DNA from: Kiloniellales bacterium
GTDB taxonomy: Bacteria; Pseudomonadota; Alphaproteobacteria; Kiloniellales; JAKSBE01
Assembly: GCA_022361275.1 (NCBI GenBank)
Contig: JAKSBE010000294.1
Span: 1-32,640, forward strand
DNA length: 32,640 nucleotides
Direction of reading: 5' to 3'
The notes under the pieces are model-generated. The model was not told the origin of the DNA and ran no database searches. It saw only the letters and a program-made list of their open reading frames with translations. Below, one piece after another: positions 15,791-23,143 of this stretch. The translations under genes were made by a program, and so were the position numbers. How positions within the stretch are numbered: the first letter of the stretch is position 1; every line of letters begins with the position of its first letter.

Positions 15791-16303
15791 ATGCCAGAGC
15801 ATTCGATCCGCACGGACTCGGTACCGCAGACCCGCAGCTTCGGCCATACAGGCCGCGGGCGCCGCGCCGCGTCCCGGAGCCTGATCATCGGCGCGTTGGC
15901 CGGCCTGACCGTCCTGCCGGGCTGCGTGGCGCCGATGCCGCTGACCGAAGGGCCGCGGGCCCGCCTGATCTCGGGCATCGCCGAGCCGCGGGACCGCAAC
16001 GACATGGACATCACGCTCTACGAGTACTCCGTGACCGCCTGGGGCAAATGCCTCGAGCTGGCCAGCACCCGCTCGCCGATTTCCGCCGTCTTTTCGGTGG
16101 TCACCCTGTCGCCCTATCACGCCTGCTCGGTGGTGCCCAAGGACCACGAGCTGAAAGCCGGCCAGCGGCCTTGGTGCATCGTCGCGGTCCCGAAGGGCGA
16201 CGAAGAGCTCCTCGAGCACGAGTTGCGCCACTGCGAGGGCTGGGCCGCACCCAAGGCGAACACGGCACGGATGCGCGACTGGCCCGACGACGTCGACGGC
16301 TGA
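15791..16303 (+). CDS. Putative lipoprotein with HExxH metal-binding motif
   Basis: 170 residues. A long basic N-terminus (GRGRRAASRS) leads into a hydrophobic core IIGALAGLTVLPGC with a lipobox-like Cys at residue 45, although Pro at -2 is unusual. The mature part ends in LLEHELRHCEGW (about 141-151), an HExxH motif followed by Cys-Glu-Gly-Trp. Similar HE..HCxGW motifs occur in small alphaproteobacterial proteins of unknown function; HExxH usually binds zinc in metallopeptidases. Other Cys residues (87, 112, 129) could form disulfides. Catalysis is only an inference. The frame is open upstream to 15680, but ATG 15791, preceded by a GGGGA stretch, gives the most sensible signal peptide. The preceding neighbour (TAXI) is divergent and the following gene is convergent, so it is probably transcribed alone. 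Confidence 0.7.
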   Translation: MPEHSIRTDSVPQTRSFGHTGRGRRAASRSLIIGALAGLTVLPGCVAPMPLTEGPRARLISGIAEPRDRNDMDITLYEYSVTAWGKCLELASTRSPISAVFSVVTLSPYHACSVVPKDHELKAGQRPWCIVAVPKGDEELLEHELRHCEGWAAPKANTARMRDWPDDVDG

Positions 16304-16331
16304 ATCCCGGCCTTGCGCCTCAGGTTGGTCC

Positions 16332-16763
16332 CTACTCCCAGGCGACCACGGCTTCGCGGGTCGCTTCGTCGAGCAGCACGCGCACCGCGTGGAAGACGAA
16401 GTCGTCGGGATTGCCGTCGCGCAGGAGACGGCTCTTCTTGGCGTTGAGATCGTCGAGGGACCGCAGGACGATCTTGCGGAACTCCTTCTCGAAGCGCAGC
16501 CAATCGAAGCGCGCGTGCGGCAGATAGCGCCGGGTCGCCAGGAGGATGCCGAAGCCGACGTGCCGGCTGGACAGGCGTTCCACGTAGGCAACCAGGCGCT
16601 TGGCCGCAGCCCGGCGCTCCGGGCTCAGCTCGCCTTCCGCACCGAGAAGCTCCAATTCGTAGCAGAGCCACTGGAAGACGAACTCGTGGTAGTCGGAAGG
16701 GCTGCCGCGCTGCAGCAGCTTGGGATTGACCGGTACGACGCCGCCAACCTCCTTTTGAGCCAA
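16332..16763 (-). CDS. Uncharacterised 143-residue protein
   Basis: I do not recognise this family. The protein is charged, soluble and mostly helical by composition, with conserved-looking blocks SPSDYHEFVFQWLCYELELL near the start, RHVGFGILLATRRYLPHARFDWLRFEKEFRKIVLRSL in the middle, and GNPDDFVFHAVRVLLDEATREAVVAWE at the end. There is no signal peptide or membrane segment. The frame is open upstream to a GTG at 16913, but that extension is Arg/Gly-rich and looks like untranslated GC-rich DNA. The best start is TTG 16763 with AGGGGGCGG upstream. The coding assignment rests on codon-position composition, sensible protein texture and the convergent, closely spaced end with the lipoprotein gene. 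Confidence 0.6.
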   Translation of the reverse strand: MAQKEVGGVVPVNPKLLQRGSPSDYHEFVFQWLCYELELLGAEGELSPERRAAAKRLVAYVERLSSRHVGFGILLATRRYLPHARFDWLRFEKEFRKIVLRSLDDLNAKKSRLLRDGNPDDFVFHAVRVLLDEATREAVVAWE

Positions 16764-16946
16764 GATCCGCCCCCTGCCTCGGAGCCGCGCGGCCCCGCGA
16801 TCACGTTGTGGTCCTTCGCCGGGCCAAGAGCGCCAAGGTGCCGACGCCCCGACCGGCCAGAAACCTCGCTCCGAACACCGGGTCCGGTCAAGTCCCCAGC
16901 GCGGTTCCGCCACGATAGGCGCCGGCCGGCCGCGATCGTCTCAGGA

Positions 16947-17999
16947 TCATCGAGGGGCAGGCTTTGCCCGGTGGTACTCGAAGGTCTCGTTGATCTTGTC
17001 CAGAAGATGCTGGCCGCCCGTGGTCGGCGGATACTTCGGCGGATCGTCGGGACCGCTGCAGGTCGGCAGCACGACCACGTCCGCCTCGAAGTTCGGATCG
17101 AAGAAGAAGGGCATGGAGTAGCGCTCCCGGCCCGAGGCGTTGATGACCCGGTGCCGGGTCGAGGCGAAGCGGTCGTTGGTCCAGCGCGCCATCATGTCGC
17201 CGATGTTGACGACGAAGGTGCCCGGAATCGGGGGGGCGTCGATCCACTTGCCGGCGGCGTTCCGGACCTGAAGGCCGCCGACCGGGTCCTGGGCCAGGAT
17301 CGTCAGGCAGCCGAAGTCCGTGTGGGCGCCGGCGCCGATCTGCTTTTCCGTGATCCGCCCGCTCTGCGGCGGATAGTGCAGCGGGCCCAGGGTGGTCATC
17401 GGCTCGGTCAGCAGGGCCGTGAAGTGCTCCTCCTCCAGGCCCAGGGCGAGCGCGAAGGCGCGCATGATCTGCCGCCCGAGATCCTCGAGGGCATCGAAGT
17501 AGCGCTGCATCGCGTCGCGCCAGCCCGGAAGGCCGGCGGGCCACTGGTTGGGGCCGTGGAGCGCCAGGCCCTGCGTCACCCGCGGATGCGCCGGGCCGAG
17601 ATCGCGGCCGATCTTGATCCCTTCCTTCAGGTCCCCCGCTTCGGTCTGCTTCGCCGGGTCGAGGTTCTCGCCGCCGACCGCGAAGTAGCCCCGGTGGCAG
17701 GCCGATCTCTCGATCGCGATCTCCCGCTTGCGCGCCATCGGCTGATCGAAGAAGCGTTTGGCCTCGGCGAAGCTCCCAGCCACCAGGGATTCGGGAACGC
17801 CGTGGTTCTTCAGGTAGAAGAAGCCGATGTCGCGGCAGGCCCGGCCGATCGCCTCGGCGACCTTTCGGCGTGCCTGCAGATCGCCGACCAGGAAGGGCCC
17901 GAAGTCGATCAGGGGCACCTCGTCGAGGGCCAGCCGTCGGCCGCGCAGGCCCTGCGCCAGCTCGATCTCTTTTCCCGGTTCGTCTTGCTCAGGTGTCAT
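16947..17999 (-). CDS. 2-oxoglutarate/Fe(II)-dependent oxygenase, isopenicillin-N-synthase-like
   Basis: 350 residues. The N-terminal DIOX_N part reads VPLIDFGPFLVGD..ARRKVAEAIGRACRDIGFFYLKNHGVPESL. The C-terminal catalytic jelly roll has the iron ligands His226 and Asp228 in GAGAHTDFGCLTILAQD and His283 in STRHRVIN, and the 2-oxoglutarate anchor RYS (Arg293, Ser295) in RERYSMPFFFDPN. All ligands are intact, so an active enzyme is likely. Bacterial members oxidise small acids or modified amino acids; the substrate cannot be told. It is divergent from the TIM-barrel/DeoR pair across a 238-base region, which suggests joint control by that regulator. ATG 17999 with GCGGGG upstream was chosen over the longer open frame. 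Confidence 0.9.
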   Translation of the reverse strand: MTPEQDEPGKEIELAQGLRGRRLALDEVPLIDFGPFLVGDLQARRKVAEAIGRACRDIGFFYLKNHGVPESLVAGSFAEAKRFFDQPMARKREIAIERSACHRGYFAVGGENLDPAKQTEAGDLKEGIKIGRDLGPAHPRVTQGLALHGPNQWPAGLPGWRDAMQRYFDALEDLGRQIMRAFALALGLEEEHFTALLTEPMTTLGPLHYPPQSGRITEKQIGAGAHTDFGCLTILAQDPVGGLQVRNAAGKWIDAPPIPGTFVVNIGDMMARWTNDRFASTRHRVINASGRERYSMPFFFDPNFEADVVVLPTCSGPDDPPKYPPTTGGQHLLDKINETFEYHRAKPAPR

Positions 18000-18121
18000 G
18001 AGCCCCGCAGCCGTGAGACCAGATGGGCGATCACCGCCGTGCGCCCGTCCGGGATGATCCCGATCAACCCGCCGCTTGACGAAGGTACCACGCTTTCCTT
18101 GGTGATTCCAACACGCATTGT

Positions 18122-18149
18122 TGTATCTGCCACACCTATCTGCGATACA
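18122..18149. promoter_or_regulatory. Candidate operator in the divergent oxygenase / TIM-barrel region
   Basis: TGTATC (18122-18127) and GATACA (18144-18149) form a perfect 6-base inverted repeat 16 bases apart, about 90 bases before the TIM-barrel start. The region also offers TTGTAT-N17-GATACA as a weak promoter overlapping the same boxes. Either could be the control point for the DeoR-type regulator encoded just downstream. No closer statement is possible by eye. Confidence 0.3.
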
Positions 18150-18237
18150 GAGGGCGCAAGAAGAACGCAAAGCCATGTTCCGGGCATACGGGCCGGGCAT
18201 GAGGGGACCGCGCCCAAGGACACAGGGAAGCCGAGCG

Positions 18238-18903
18238 ATGGAGTTCATCTTCATGCTGACCCGGGCCGATCAGACGGTCGAGGACTGTCTGGAGGTTTTC
18301 GAGCAGATCCGGGGCACCGGCCTGCGCCACGTCGGCTTCAAGGACATCGGCGCGGACCGGCCGACGCTGAAGGAGCTCAACCGCCGGATCAAGGACAGCG
18401 GTGCCACCAGCTACCTGGAGGTGGTGAGCGAGAGCGAGGAAGCCTGCCTGACCTCGGTCCGGGCGGCGCTCGACATCGGGGTCGACCGGGTCATGGGCGG
18501 GACCCAGGCCGAAGCCATCCTCGAGGTCCTGGGAGGCAGTGGAATCGCGTACCTCCCCTTCCCCGGCAGACCGCTCGGCCATCCGACCGAACTCGGCGGC
18601 TCGCCCCAGGACATCGCCGCGCACTGCCGCCACTTCGAGGAAATCGGCTGCGCCGGCGTAGACCTGCTGGCCTATCGGGCGACCGATGCGGACCCGCTCG
18701 ATCTGGTGCGGGCGGCACGCGGGGCGACCAAGGGCTGGCTGGTGGTGGCCGGCAGTGTCAACTCTCCGCAACGGATCCGGGAGCTGAGCGGCGCGGGCGC
18801 CAATGCCTTCACGATCGGCTCGGCCGCCTTCGACGGCTCCTTCTCGCCGCGCAAGGGGGCGCTGAACTCCCAGATCCGCGACATCATGGCCGCCTGCGCA
18901 TGA
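18238..18903 (+). CDS. Predicted phosphate-binding TIM-barrel protein
   Basis: 221 residues. Repeating beta/alpha units are visible: FIFMLTRADQTVEDCLEVFEQI, HVGFKDIGAD, SYLEVVSESEEACLTSVRAALDIGVDRVMGG, GCAGVDLLAYRATDADPLDLVRAA, KGWLVVAGSVNSPQRIRELSGAGANAFTIGSAAFDGSF. The last one carries the Gly-rich phosphate-binding loop typical of HisA/HisF, aldolase-like and related barrels. The exact reaction is unknown; a sugar-phosphate or hydroxy-acid substrate is plausible. The ATG chosen follows AGGGAAG; longer frames upstream add a sequence with no similarity to a barrel strand. Its stop codon overlaps the next gene start (ATGA), so it is coupled to the DeoR regulator. Confidence 0.75.
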   Translation: MEFIFMLTRADQTVEDCLEVFEQIRGTGLRHVGFKDIGADRPTLKELNRRIKDSGATSYLEVVSESEEACLTSVRAALDIGVDRVMGGTQAEAILEVLGGSGIAYLPFPGRPLGHPTELGGSPQDIAAHCRHFEEIGCAGVDLLAYRATDADPLDLVRAARGATKGWLVVAGSVNSPQRIRELSGAGANAFTIGSAAFDGSFSPRKGALNSQIRDIMAACA

Positions 18904-19691
18904 GCGGCCCCGAGCAAGGCCGCGGCGGACGCCTGGTCAAGGCCCAGCGGCACGAGCGGATCATCGCCGAGCTGCGCTCCAACCCCACCGTGCGCATCTC
19001 GCACCTGGCCCAGGCCTTCGGGGTCTCCACCGAGACCGTGCGGCGGGACATCGACGACCTCTCCAACCGCGGCCTCGTGGCGCGCACCTACGGCGGGGCG
19101 GCGGCCCCCATGGGCCGCGAGCCGGCGGTGCAGGAGCGCAGCACCGCCATGGTGGCCGAGCGCGAGCGCATCGCCCGGGTCGCGGCGGCGATGGTCTCGC
19201 CCGGGGATGTCGTGATGATCGATTCCGGGGCCACGACCCTGCATCTGGCCCGCCAGCTCGCCCTCGCCCAGCCCGAGATCACGGTGATCACCAACGGCCT
19301 GGAGGTCGCCCACAGCCTGGGCGCCCGGGACCGGATCCGGGTGATCCTCTGTCCGGGCAGCTACTTCGCGCGCGAGAACGGGGTCTACGGCCAGGACGCC
19401 TGCGACTTCCTGCGCCGCTTCCACGCCAACATGGCACTGACCAGCGCCGGCGGCCTGACCAGCGGCGGCATCACCGACGTCGATTCCAATGCGGTCTGGA
19501 TCAAGCGGACCATGTTCCAGCGGGCCGCCCGGCGGGTCTTCCTGGTCGACCATACCAAGTTCCAGGTGCCGCTGCTCGAGGTCGTCGCGCCCCTGGGCAA
19601 CCTGACCGACGTCGTCACCGACCGGCCGCCGCCCGCGCCCCTTGCCGAGGCCCTGGCCGCCGCCGAGGTGAAGGTCACCCTGGCCGACTAA
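18900..19691 (+). CDS. DeoR/GlpR-family transcriptional regulator
   Basis: 263 residues. The N-terminal DeoR helix-turn-helix is clear: KAQRHERIIAELRSNPTVRISHLAQAFGVSTETVRRDIDDLSNRGLVARTYGGA, followed by the linker EPAVQERS. The DeoR_C sugar-phosphate sensor domain follows: MVSPGDVVMIDSGATTLHLARQL, VITNGLEVAHSL, CPGSYFARENGVYGQDA, SAGGLTSGGITDVDSNAVWIKRTMFQRAARRVFLVDHTKF. These regulators usually repress neighbouring catabolic genes until a phosphorylated sugar binds. Likely targets are the coupled TIM-barrel gene and the divergent oxygenase, and perhaps the SDR/FGGY operon 5 kb to the right, whose kinase could make its effector. The last point is inference. Confidence 0.93.
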   Translation: MSGPEQGRGGRLVKAQRHERIIAELRSNPTVRISHLAQAFGVSTETVRRDIDDLSNRGLVARTYGGAAAPMGREPAVQERSTAMVAERERIARVAAAMVSPGDVVMIDSGATTLHLARQLALAQPEITVITNGLEVAHSLGARDRIRVILCPGSYFARENGVYGQDACDFLRRFHANMALTSAGGLTSGGITDVDSNAVWIKRTMFQRAARRVFLVDHTKFQVPLLEVVAPLGNLTDVVTDRPPPAPLAEALAAAEVKVTLAD

Positions 19692-19699
19692 CCACCCCT

Positions 19700-19790
19700 C
19701 CAGATCAGACGCGAACGCGTCTGACCTGGTCTGGACAAGCAAAAGGGCGCCTCCTTCCTGGAAGCGCCCTTCGCCAGTCCGGTACCGGAC
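19700..19790. terminator. Row of three palindromes downstream of the DeoR gene
   Basis: Immediately after the stop there are three inverted repeats in 90 bases. First, TCAGACGCG-aa-CGCGTCTGA (19705-19724) is extended by CCAG/CTGG with one mismatch. Second, AAGGGCGC (19743-19750) pairs with GCGCCCTT (19764-19771), with an inner TTCC/GGAA. Third, GTCCGGTACCGGAC (19777-19790) is a perfect palindrome. None is followed by a real T-run, so they are stem-loop 3' ends or repeats rather than a textbook intrinsic terminator. They would stabilise or end the DeoR transcript. Confidence 0.5.
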
Positions 19791-20001
19791 AATACCCTGA
19801 CCAAACACCCCAAAAAGATTCTGCCCGGCCACGAACTTCACTCTGGAAACACTGTACATAAGGTTTACGCGCGACGCGAGCATAAAATATGCCTGCGATA
19901 TATCGACATTAAAACAAATATTTAGGGAGAATTTTCCGAGGAAGCTGTCATATTCCAGGAAAAGAGTCTGTACCGGTCGCCATTTTATCCACAGCCCTGT
20001 C
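19791..20001. other. A/T-rich intergenic stretch before the GST gene end
   Basis: This 211-base stretch is strikingly A/T-rich against its surroundings and holds no credible gene. It contains a perfect palindrome CGATATATCG (19896-19905) and a nested inverted repeat TTTTCC (19932-19937) with GGAAAA (19958-19963). Both flanking genes end toward it, so it is not expected to carry their promoters. It may house a small RNA or be a relic. Confidence 0.4.
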
Positions 20002-20646
20002 TCAGTAGTCGAGTCGGCCGAGGAGCTCATGGAAAGGTTGCATGACATGGGTCTGATAGGCCGGACGTCGGGTCAGGCGGCGGTACCAAGCCTCTAAGCC
20101 AGGCAGCAGGGGTCGATCGATCTCGAGCTGGAAGTAACGGTAGAGCGTCGCGCCGGCCGGGACGTCGGCCAGGGTGAAGTCCGCCCCCGCCAGGTGGTTC
20201 CGCGCCGTGAGCTCACGGTCCAGCAATCGATAGTGCGCCTCGAGGCGTGCCTTGGCGCCCCGGATGGCCCGCCAGTCCCTCTGCGGCGCGGGCGTACGGT
20301 AGAAGCCCCAGAAAAGAGCCATGAAATCCGGCTGCAGGCTGGTCTGGGACCAGTCCATCCAGCGGTCAGGCAGGGAACGGGCGCCGGCATGGGCCGGCCA
20401 GAGCGCCGCGCCGCCGTAGCGGGCGGCAAGATAGCGCAGGATGCTGTGCGATTCCCAGACGATCGTGTCGCCATCCTCGATCACCGGGACACGGCCATGG
20501 GGGTTTTTCGCTTGAAAATCGGGATCCTCCAGGCCACCGAAGACCCCGCCGACCTCGATCTGGCGGTGCGCGAGCTCAAGCTCGCCGATCAGCCAGGCCA
20601 CCTTCTGTACGTTGAGGGCGCTGCGCCGTCCCCAAAGCGTGAGCAT
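20002..20646 (-). CDS. Glutathione S-transferase family protein
   Basis: 214 residues, the normal GST length. The N-terminal thioredoxin-fold domain reads LTLWGRRSALNVQKVAWLIGELELAHRQIEVGG, then the cis-Pro glutathione site GRVPVIEDGDTIVWESHSILRYLAARYG (Val-Pro and Glu-Ser motif). The C-terminal helical domain contains DFTLADVPAGATLYRYFQLE, the conserved N-capping Asp segment. The first active-site residue is Ser/Asn-like (RSALN), not Cys or Tyr. Substrate is unknown. It is convergent with the DeoR gene and divergent from the YtoQ gene. Confidence 0.9.
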   Translation of the reverse strand: MLTLWGRRSALNVQKVAWLIGELELAHRQIEVGGVFGGLEDPDFQAKNPHGRVPVIEDGDTIVWESHSILRYLAARYGGAALWPAHAGARSLPDRWMDWSQTSLQPDFMALFWGFYRTPAPQRDWRAIRGAKARLEAHYRLLDRELTARNHLAGADFTLADVPAGATLYRYFQLEIDRPLLPGLEAWYRRLTRRPAYQTHVMQPFHELLGRLDY

Positions 20647-20873
20647 GCCAGCCCTCCCCTGCGCGCTGGACCTCCGGTCTCAAAGGGTCCAGACTCGGTC
20701 CCGGCTCCGGACCGACCCGGCGGAGGATAGCCCGGAATCCCAGGAGCCCGATCGGGATTCGCTCCATAGCGGTCCTCCGCATGGTGCTGCCGGAACAGCG
20801 GCTTGCGCGGCAGCGGCGCTGTGCTAGATCTTCACTCGAGTTATCGGTCGTTTCGACAAGGAGACCACGGGAC

Positions 20874-21362
20874 ATGAGCGCGCGTGAGTGGAAGGTCTAT
20901 CTTTCCGGGGAGATCCACAGCGACTGGCGCGCCCGCATCGCCGAGGGCGTCCGCGAGGCCGGCCTGCCGGTCCGCCTGGACGCGCCGATCTGCGTCCACG
21001 AGGACAGCGACGACTGCGGCGCGATGATTCTGGGCGCCGAGGAGCAGGCCTTCTGGCACGACCGCAAGGGCGCCTCGATGAACGCGATCCGGACCCGGAC
21101 CCTGATCGGCGAGGCCGACGTCGTGGTGGTCCGCTTCGGCGAGAAGTACCGGCAGTGGAACGCCGCCTTCGACGCCGGCATGGCCGCCGCCCTGGGCAAA
21201 GCCCTGATCACCCTGCACGATCCTGCGGCAAACCACGCTCTGAAGGAGGTCGACGCCGCCGCGCTCGCGGTCTGCGAGACCCCCGAGCAGGTGGTCCAGA
21301 CCCTGGCCTATGTGATCCGCGGCGAGCTGCCCGGCCGCAAGGGCAGCCTGGCGGCGGAGTAG
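20874..21362 (+). CDS. ytoQ: YtoQ family protein
   Basis: 162 residues. The sequence runs KVYLSGEIHSDWRARI at the start, then CVHEDSDDCGAMILGAEEQAFWHDRKGASMNAIRTRTLI, and VVVRFGEKYRQWNAAFDAGMAAALGKALITLHD, which I recognise as the YtoQ family, a nucleoside 2-deoxyribosyltransferase-like Rossmannoid fold. Biochemical function is not established. ATG 20874 was chosen because AAGGAGA lies 11 bases upstream and the family starts at KVYLSGEIH; the longer open frame upstream adds unrelated sequence. It stands alone between a divergent GST gene and a convergent lipoprotein gene. Confidence 0.85.
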   Translation: MSAREWKVYLSGEIHSDWRARIAEGVREAGLPVRLDAPICVHEDSDDCGAMILGAEEQAFWHDRKGASMNAIRTRTLIGEADVVVVRFGEKYRQWNAAFDAGMAAALGKALITLHDPAANHALKEVDAAALAVCETPEQVVQTLAYVIRGELPGRKGSLAAE

Positions 21363-21405
21363 GCCCGGGATTTCCGCGGCTTTCGGACGGACTGGAAAGA
21401 AATCT

Positions 21406-22278
21406 TTACGGCGCAGCCTCGCGCAGCACCGCTTCGATCGCGGCCGCCCAGGCGGCGAGGTCGAAGTTCTGGGGGTCGTCGTGGCCGTCCTCGAAACCCT
21501 TGTCCATGACCGCATGGAAGGCCGGGATCAGGCCGCGGCCGGCGCGCAGGGACGCCGCGACGTAGAGCTCGGCCGCCCGGCGGTACTGGAGACCGGAGAA
21601 GCCCGGCTCCGGCGCCAGGGCGTCGTTGTCCGGTTCGCCCTCGGGATGCCGGCGGCGGGGCTGGACCAGCTCGATGTGCAGGAACAGGCCCTTGGAGGGC
21701 GCCCCGACGTGGCGATTCAGCTCCAGCTTGGTCGCCCGCCAGGGCTCCCGGAAGTCGTGCCCGGGATAGACCTCGCCCCGGCGATTGACGAAGACGTGCG
21801 CCGCCGGCTCTTCGCTGCGGTAGTAGGCCAGAAGATTGATCCGCCGGTCCCCGTCGAGGTCCGCCGGGAAGGGCGCGGCCTCCAGGAAGGGCGTGCTGGT
21901 GTCGTGCAGGACGAAATAGCGCGCCGGCGCGCCCCAGAACGCATCGTCGTGGGACCGCGACAGCCGACGGTCCAATGGACCGCCGACCTGCGCCTCGGAC
22001 AGCCCCTGCCGCGCCAGATAGGTCCGGAAGGCCACCTTGCTCAGCGGCAGCGGCGCATCGACGAGCCGCTCCAGGGCCTCCGGCAAACGCGCGTGGGCCG
22101 GGCCCAGCTCCTTGAAGGCCTTGACCGGCCGCAGCAGGCAGCGGGCCTGTTCCCTCGCCGTGCCGGCGAAGCTCATCGCCGCCGTATCGAAGCGGCAGGG
22201 CCCGTAGACTTCCGGTGGTGCACAGGCGAGAAGCCCGGCGGCGAGGCCAGAAGCAAGAATGCCGCTGCGCGTCCCCAT
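21406..22278 (-). CDS. Lipoprotein with a degenerate amidase-like (Amidase_2-type) domain
   Basis: 290 residues from ATG 22278. The lipoprotein signal is ILASGLAAGLLAC with Cys19. The C-terminal two thirds follow the order of an N-acetylmuramoyl-L-alanine amidase: ARYFVLHDTST (His125) resembles the first zinc-ligand strand, HVFVNRRGEVYPGHDF (161-176) resembles the HxxIxxxGxIYQ segment, GLFLHIELVQP (197-207) resembles the GIEL strand, and GFEDGHDDPQNFDLAAW (about 261-277) resembles the final GHxDxxPxxKxDPGxxFDW motif. The match is by pattern only and several ligands are shifted, so peptidoglycan cleavage is a hypothesis. The segment DADLDGDRRINLLAY-like (DLDGDRRINL, 140-149) resembles a calcium-binding loop. 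Next on the same strand to the left is nothing; it is convergent with YtoQ. Confidence 0.65.
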   Translation of the reverse strand: MGTRSGILASGLAAGLLACAPPEVYGPCRFDTAAMSFAGTAREQARCLLRPVKAFKELGPAHARLPEALERLVDAPLPLSKVAFRTYLARQGLSEAQVGGPLDRRLSRSHDDAFWGAPARYFVLHDTSTPFLEAAPFPADLDGDRRINLLAYYRSEEPAAHVFVNRRGEVYPGHDFREPWRATKLELNRHVGAPSKGLFLHIELVQPRRRHPEGEPDNDALAPEPGFSGLQYRRAAELYVAASLRAGRGLIPAFHAVMDKGFEDGHDDPQNFDLAAWAAAIEAVLREAAP

Positions 22279-22430
22279 CTTGAGCGATACCTCTTCTTGG
22301 GCCGTTCGGCGGCCGGGACTGGGAGCCTTTGCTTTTCGCCCGTCCAGGTGATCCGACAAACACCGACCGGATCCCTGCGCCCGCACTATGGCAGAAGGAT
22401 GCCTCGTCTTCTTCCTCGGCGAAACCTCGC

Positions 22431-22485
22431 TAGTGTCCCGATTCTGAAATTCGCGAGAGCGAATTGCAGAATCAAAGGGACACTA
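22431..22485. repeat. Intergenic palindromic element 1 (TAGTGTCCC ... GGGACACTA)
   Basis: Perfect outer arms TAGTGTCCC (22431-22439) and GGGACACTA (22477-22485) enclose ATTCTG/CAGAAT (22441-22446, 22467-22472) and AATTCGC/GCGAATT (22448-22454, 22459-22465) around a GAGA loop. The 55 bases would form one long hairpin in either strand. It lies between two lipoprotein genes on the minus strand and looks like a dispersed intergenic repeat. Confidence 0.85.
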
Positions 22486-22499
22486 ACTCGTTGAATCTC

Positions 22500-22559
22500 G
22501 TGTGATTCAGCTTCCAAATCTCGGCACATGAAATGTGCCGAACTTTGAAACCATCACAC
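22500..22559. repeat. Intergenic palindromic element 2 (GTGTGAT ... ATCACAC)
   Basis: Outer arms GTGTGAT (22500-22506) and ATCACAC (22553-22559) enclose a perfect stem CGGCACAT-gaa-ATGTGCCG (22522-22540), with a further nearly matching TTCCAAA/TTTGAAA between. It follows element 1 by 14 bases. It ends 40 bases from the stop of the BamE-like lipoprotein gene and could act as its 3' hairpin. Confidence 0.8.
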
Positions 22560-22599
22560 TAGGACGAAGCCGGAGGCCGGCCGCGGCGGGTGCCCGGCG

Positions 22600-22971
22600 C
22601 TATTCCCCGATCGGGCCGAGGTGGATCGACTGCAGCGTCCCGAGGTCCGTTCCCGTGGAGTCGCGATAGTCGAGGACCAGCCCGATGGTCGCCGGTGGGT
22701 CCCGGCTCTCGTCGCGGGCATCCGAGCCGTAATAGACTTGGCCGTCGATCGGCGAATACTCGGGTGGGCCGAGCAGGCCCTCGACCTGGTCGCGCGGCAT
22801 CCCCAGCTCCAGAGCCGCGTGCAGGGTGACGAGGCTCCGGTAGCTGCGCTCGGCCTGGTACTGCCGGGAGGCCGCGTCGAGCGCGGCGTTGTTGCAGCCG
22901 GCCAGCGCCAGCAGGAAGACGACGCAGAGCGCCGGTGCCCTGCGCCGGGGCTCAGCCGAAACTGTAGCCAT
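22600..22971 (-). CDS. BamE/SmpA-like small lipoprotein
   Basis: 123 residues. The signal peptide ends in lipobox LALAGC with Cys26. The mature domain has the pattern of the SmpA/OmlA (BamE) fold: ALELGMPRDQVEGLLGPPEYSP, where a helix G-M-P-x-x-Q-V is followed by a Leu-Gly-x-Pro turn, then strands DGQVYYGS, LVLDYRDSTG and LQSIHLG. BamE itself belongs to the outer-membrane protein assembly complex, but many unrelated small lipoproteins share the fold, and genuine alphaproteobacterial BamE is usually longer, so function is uncertain. ATG 22971 has no strong ribosome site. It lies downstream of the glutamine-synthetase-like gene on the same strand, 172 bases away. Confidence 0.7.
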   Translation of the reverse strand: MATVSAEPRRRAPALCVVFLLALAGCNNAALDAASRQYQAERSYRSLVTLHAALELGMPRDQVEGLLGPPEYSPIDGQVYYGSDARDESRDPPATIGLVLDYRDSTGTDLGTLQSIHLGPIGE

Positions 22972-23143
22972 CGTTCTTCAACCGGGCGACCAAACCGAGG
23001 TAGAAGGCCGCATGAACCCCAAGGGCGGCCCTCCCCTCCTGCCAAGCCGGTCCGGGCGGGACACAGCAGGCCGTGGTTGGCCGCAACCCTGGCCGCGAAG
23101 CAAAGGCTCTGTCAGTGAAGCCGGACACAGGCCGATCGGCTGA

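Noticed and set aside
16764-16913. N-terminal extension of the unknown 143-residue protein to GTG 16913
   Set aside because: The extension is Arg/Gly/Trp-rich and unlike the rest; TTG 16763 has a better ribosome site.
16389-19691. One 1100-codon open frame on the plus strand ending with the DeoR regulator
   Set aside because: Only the last 263 codons encode a recognisable protein, starting at ATG 18900. The rest runs antisense to the oxygenase and through the divergent promoter region.
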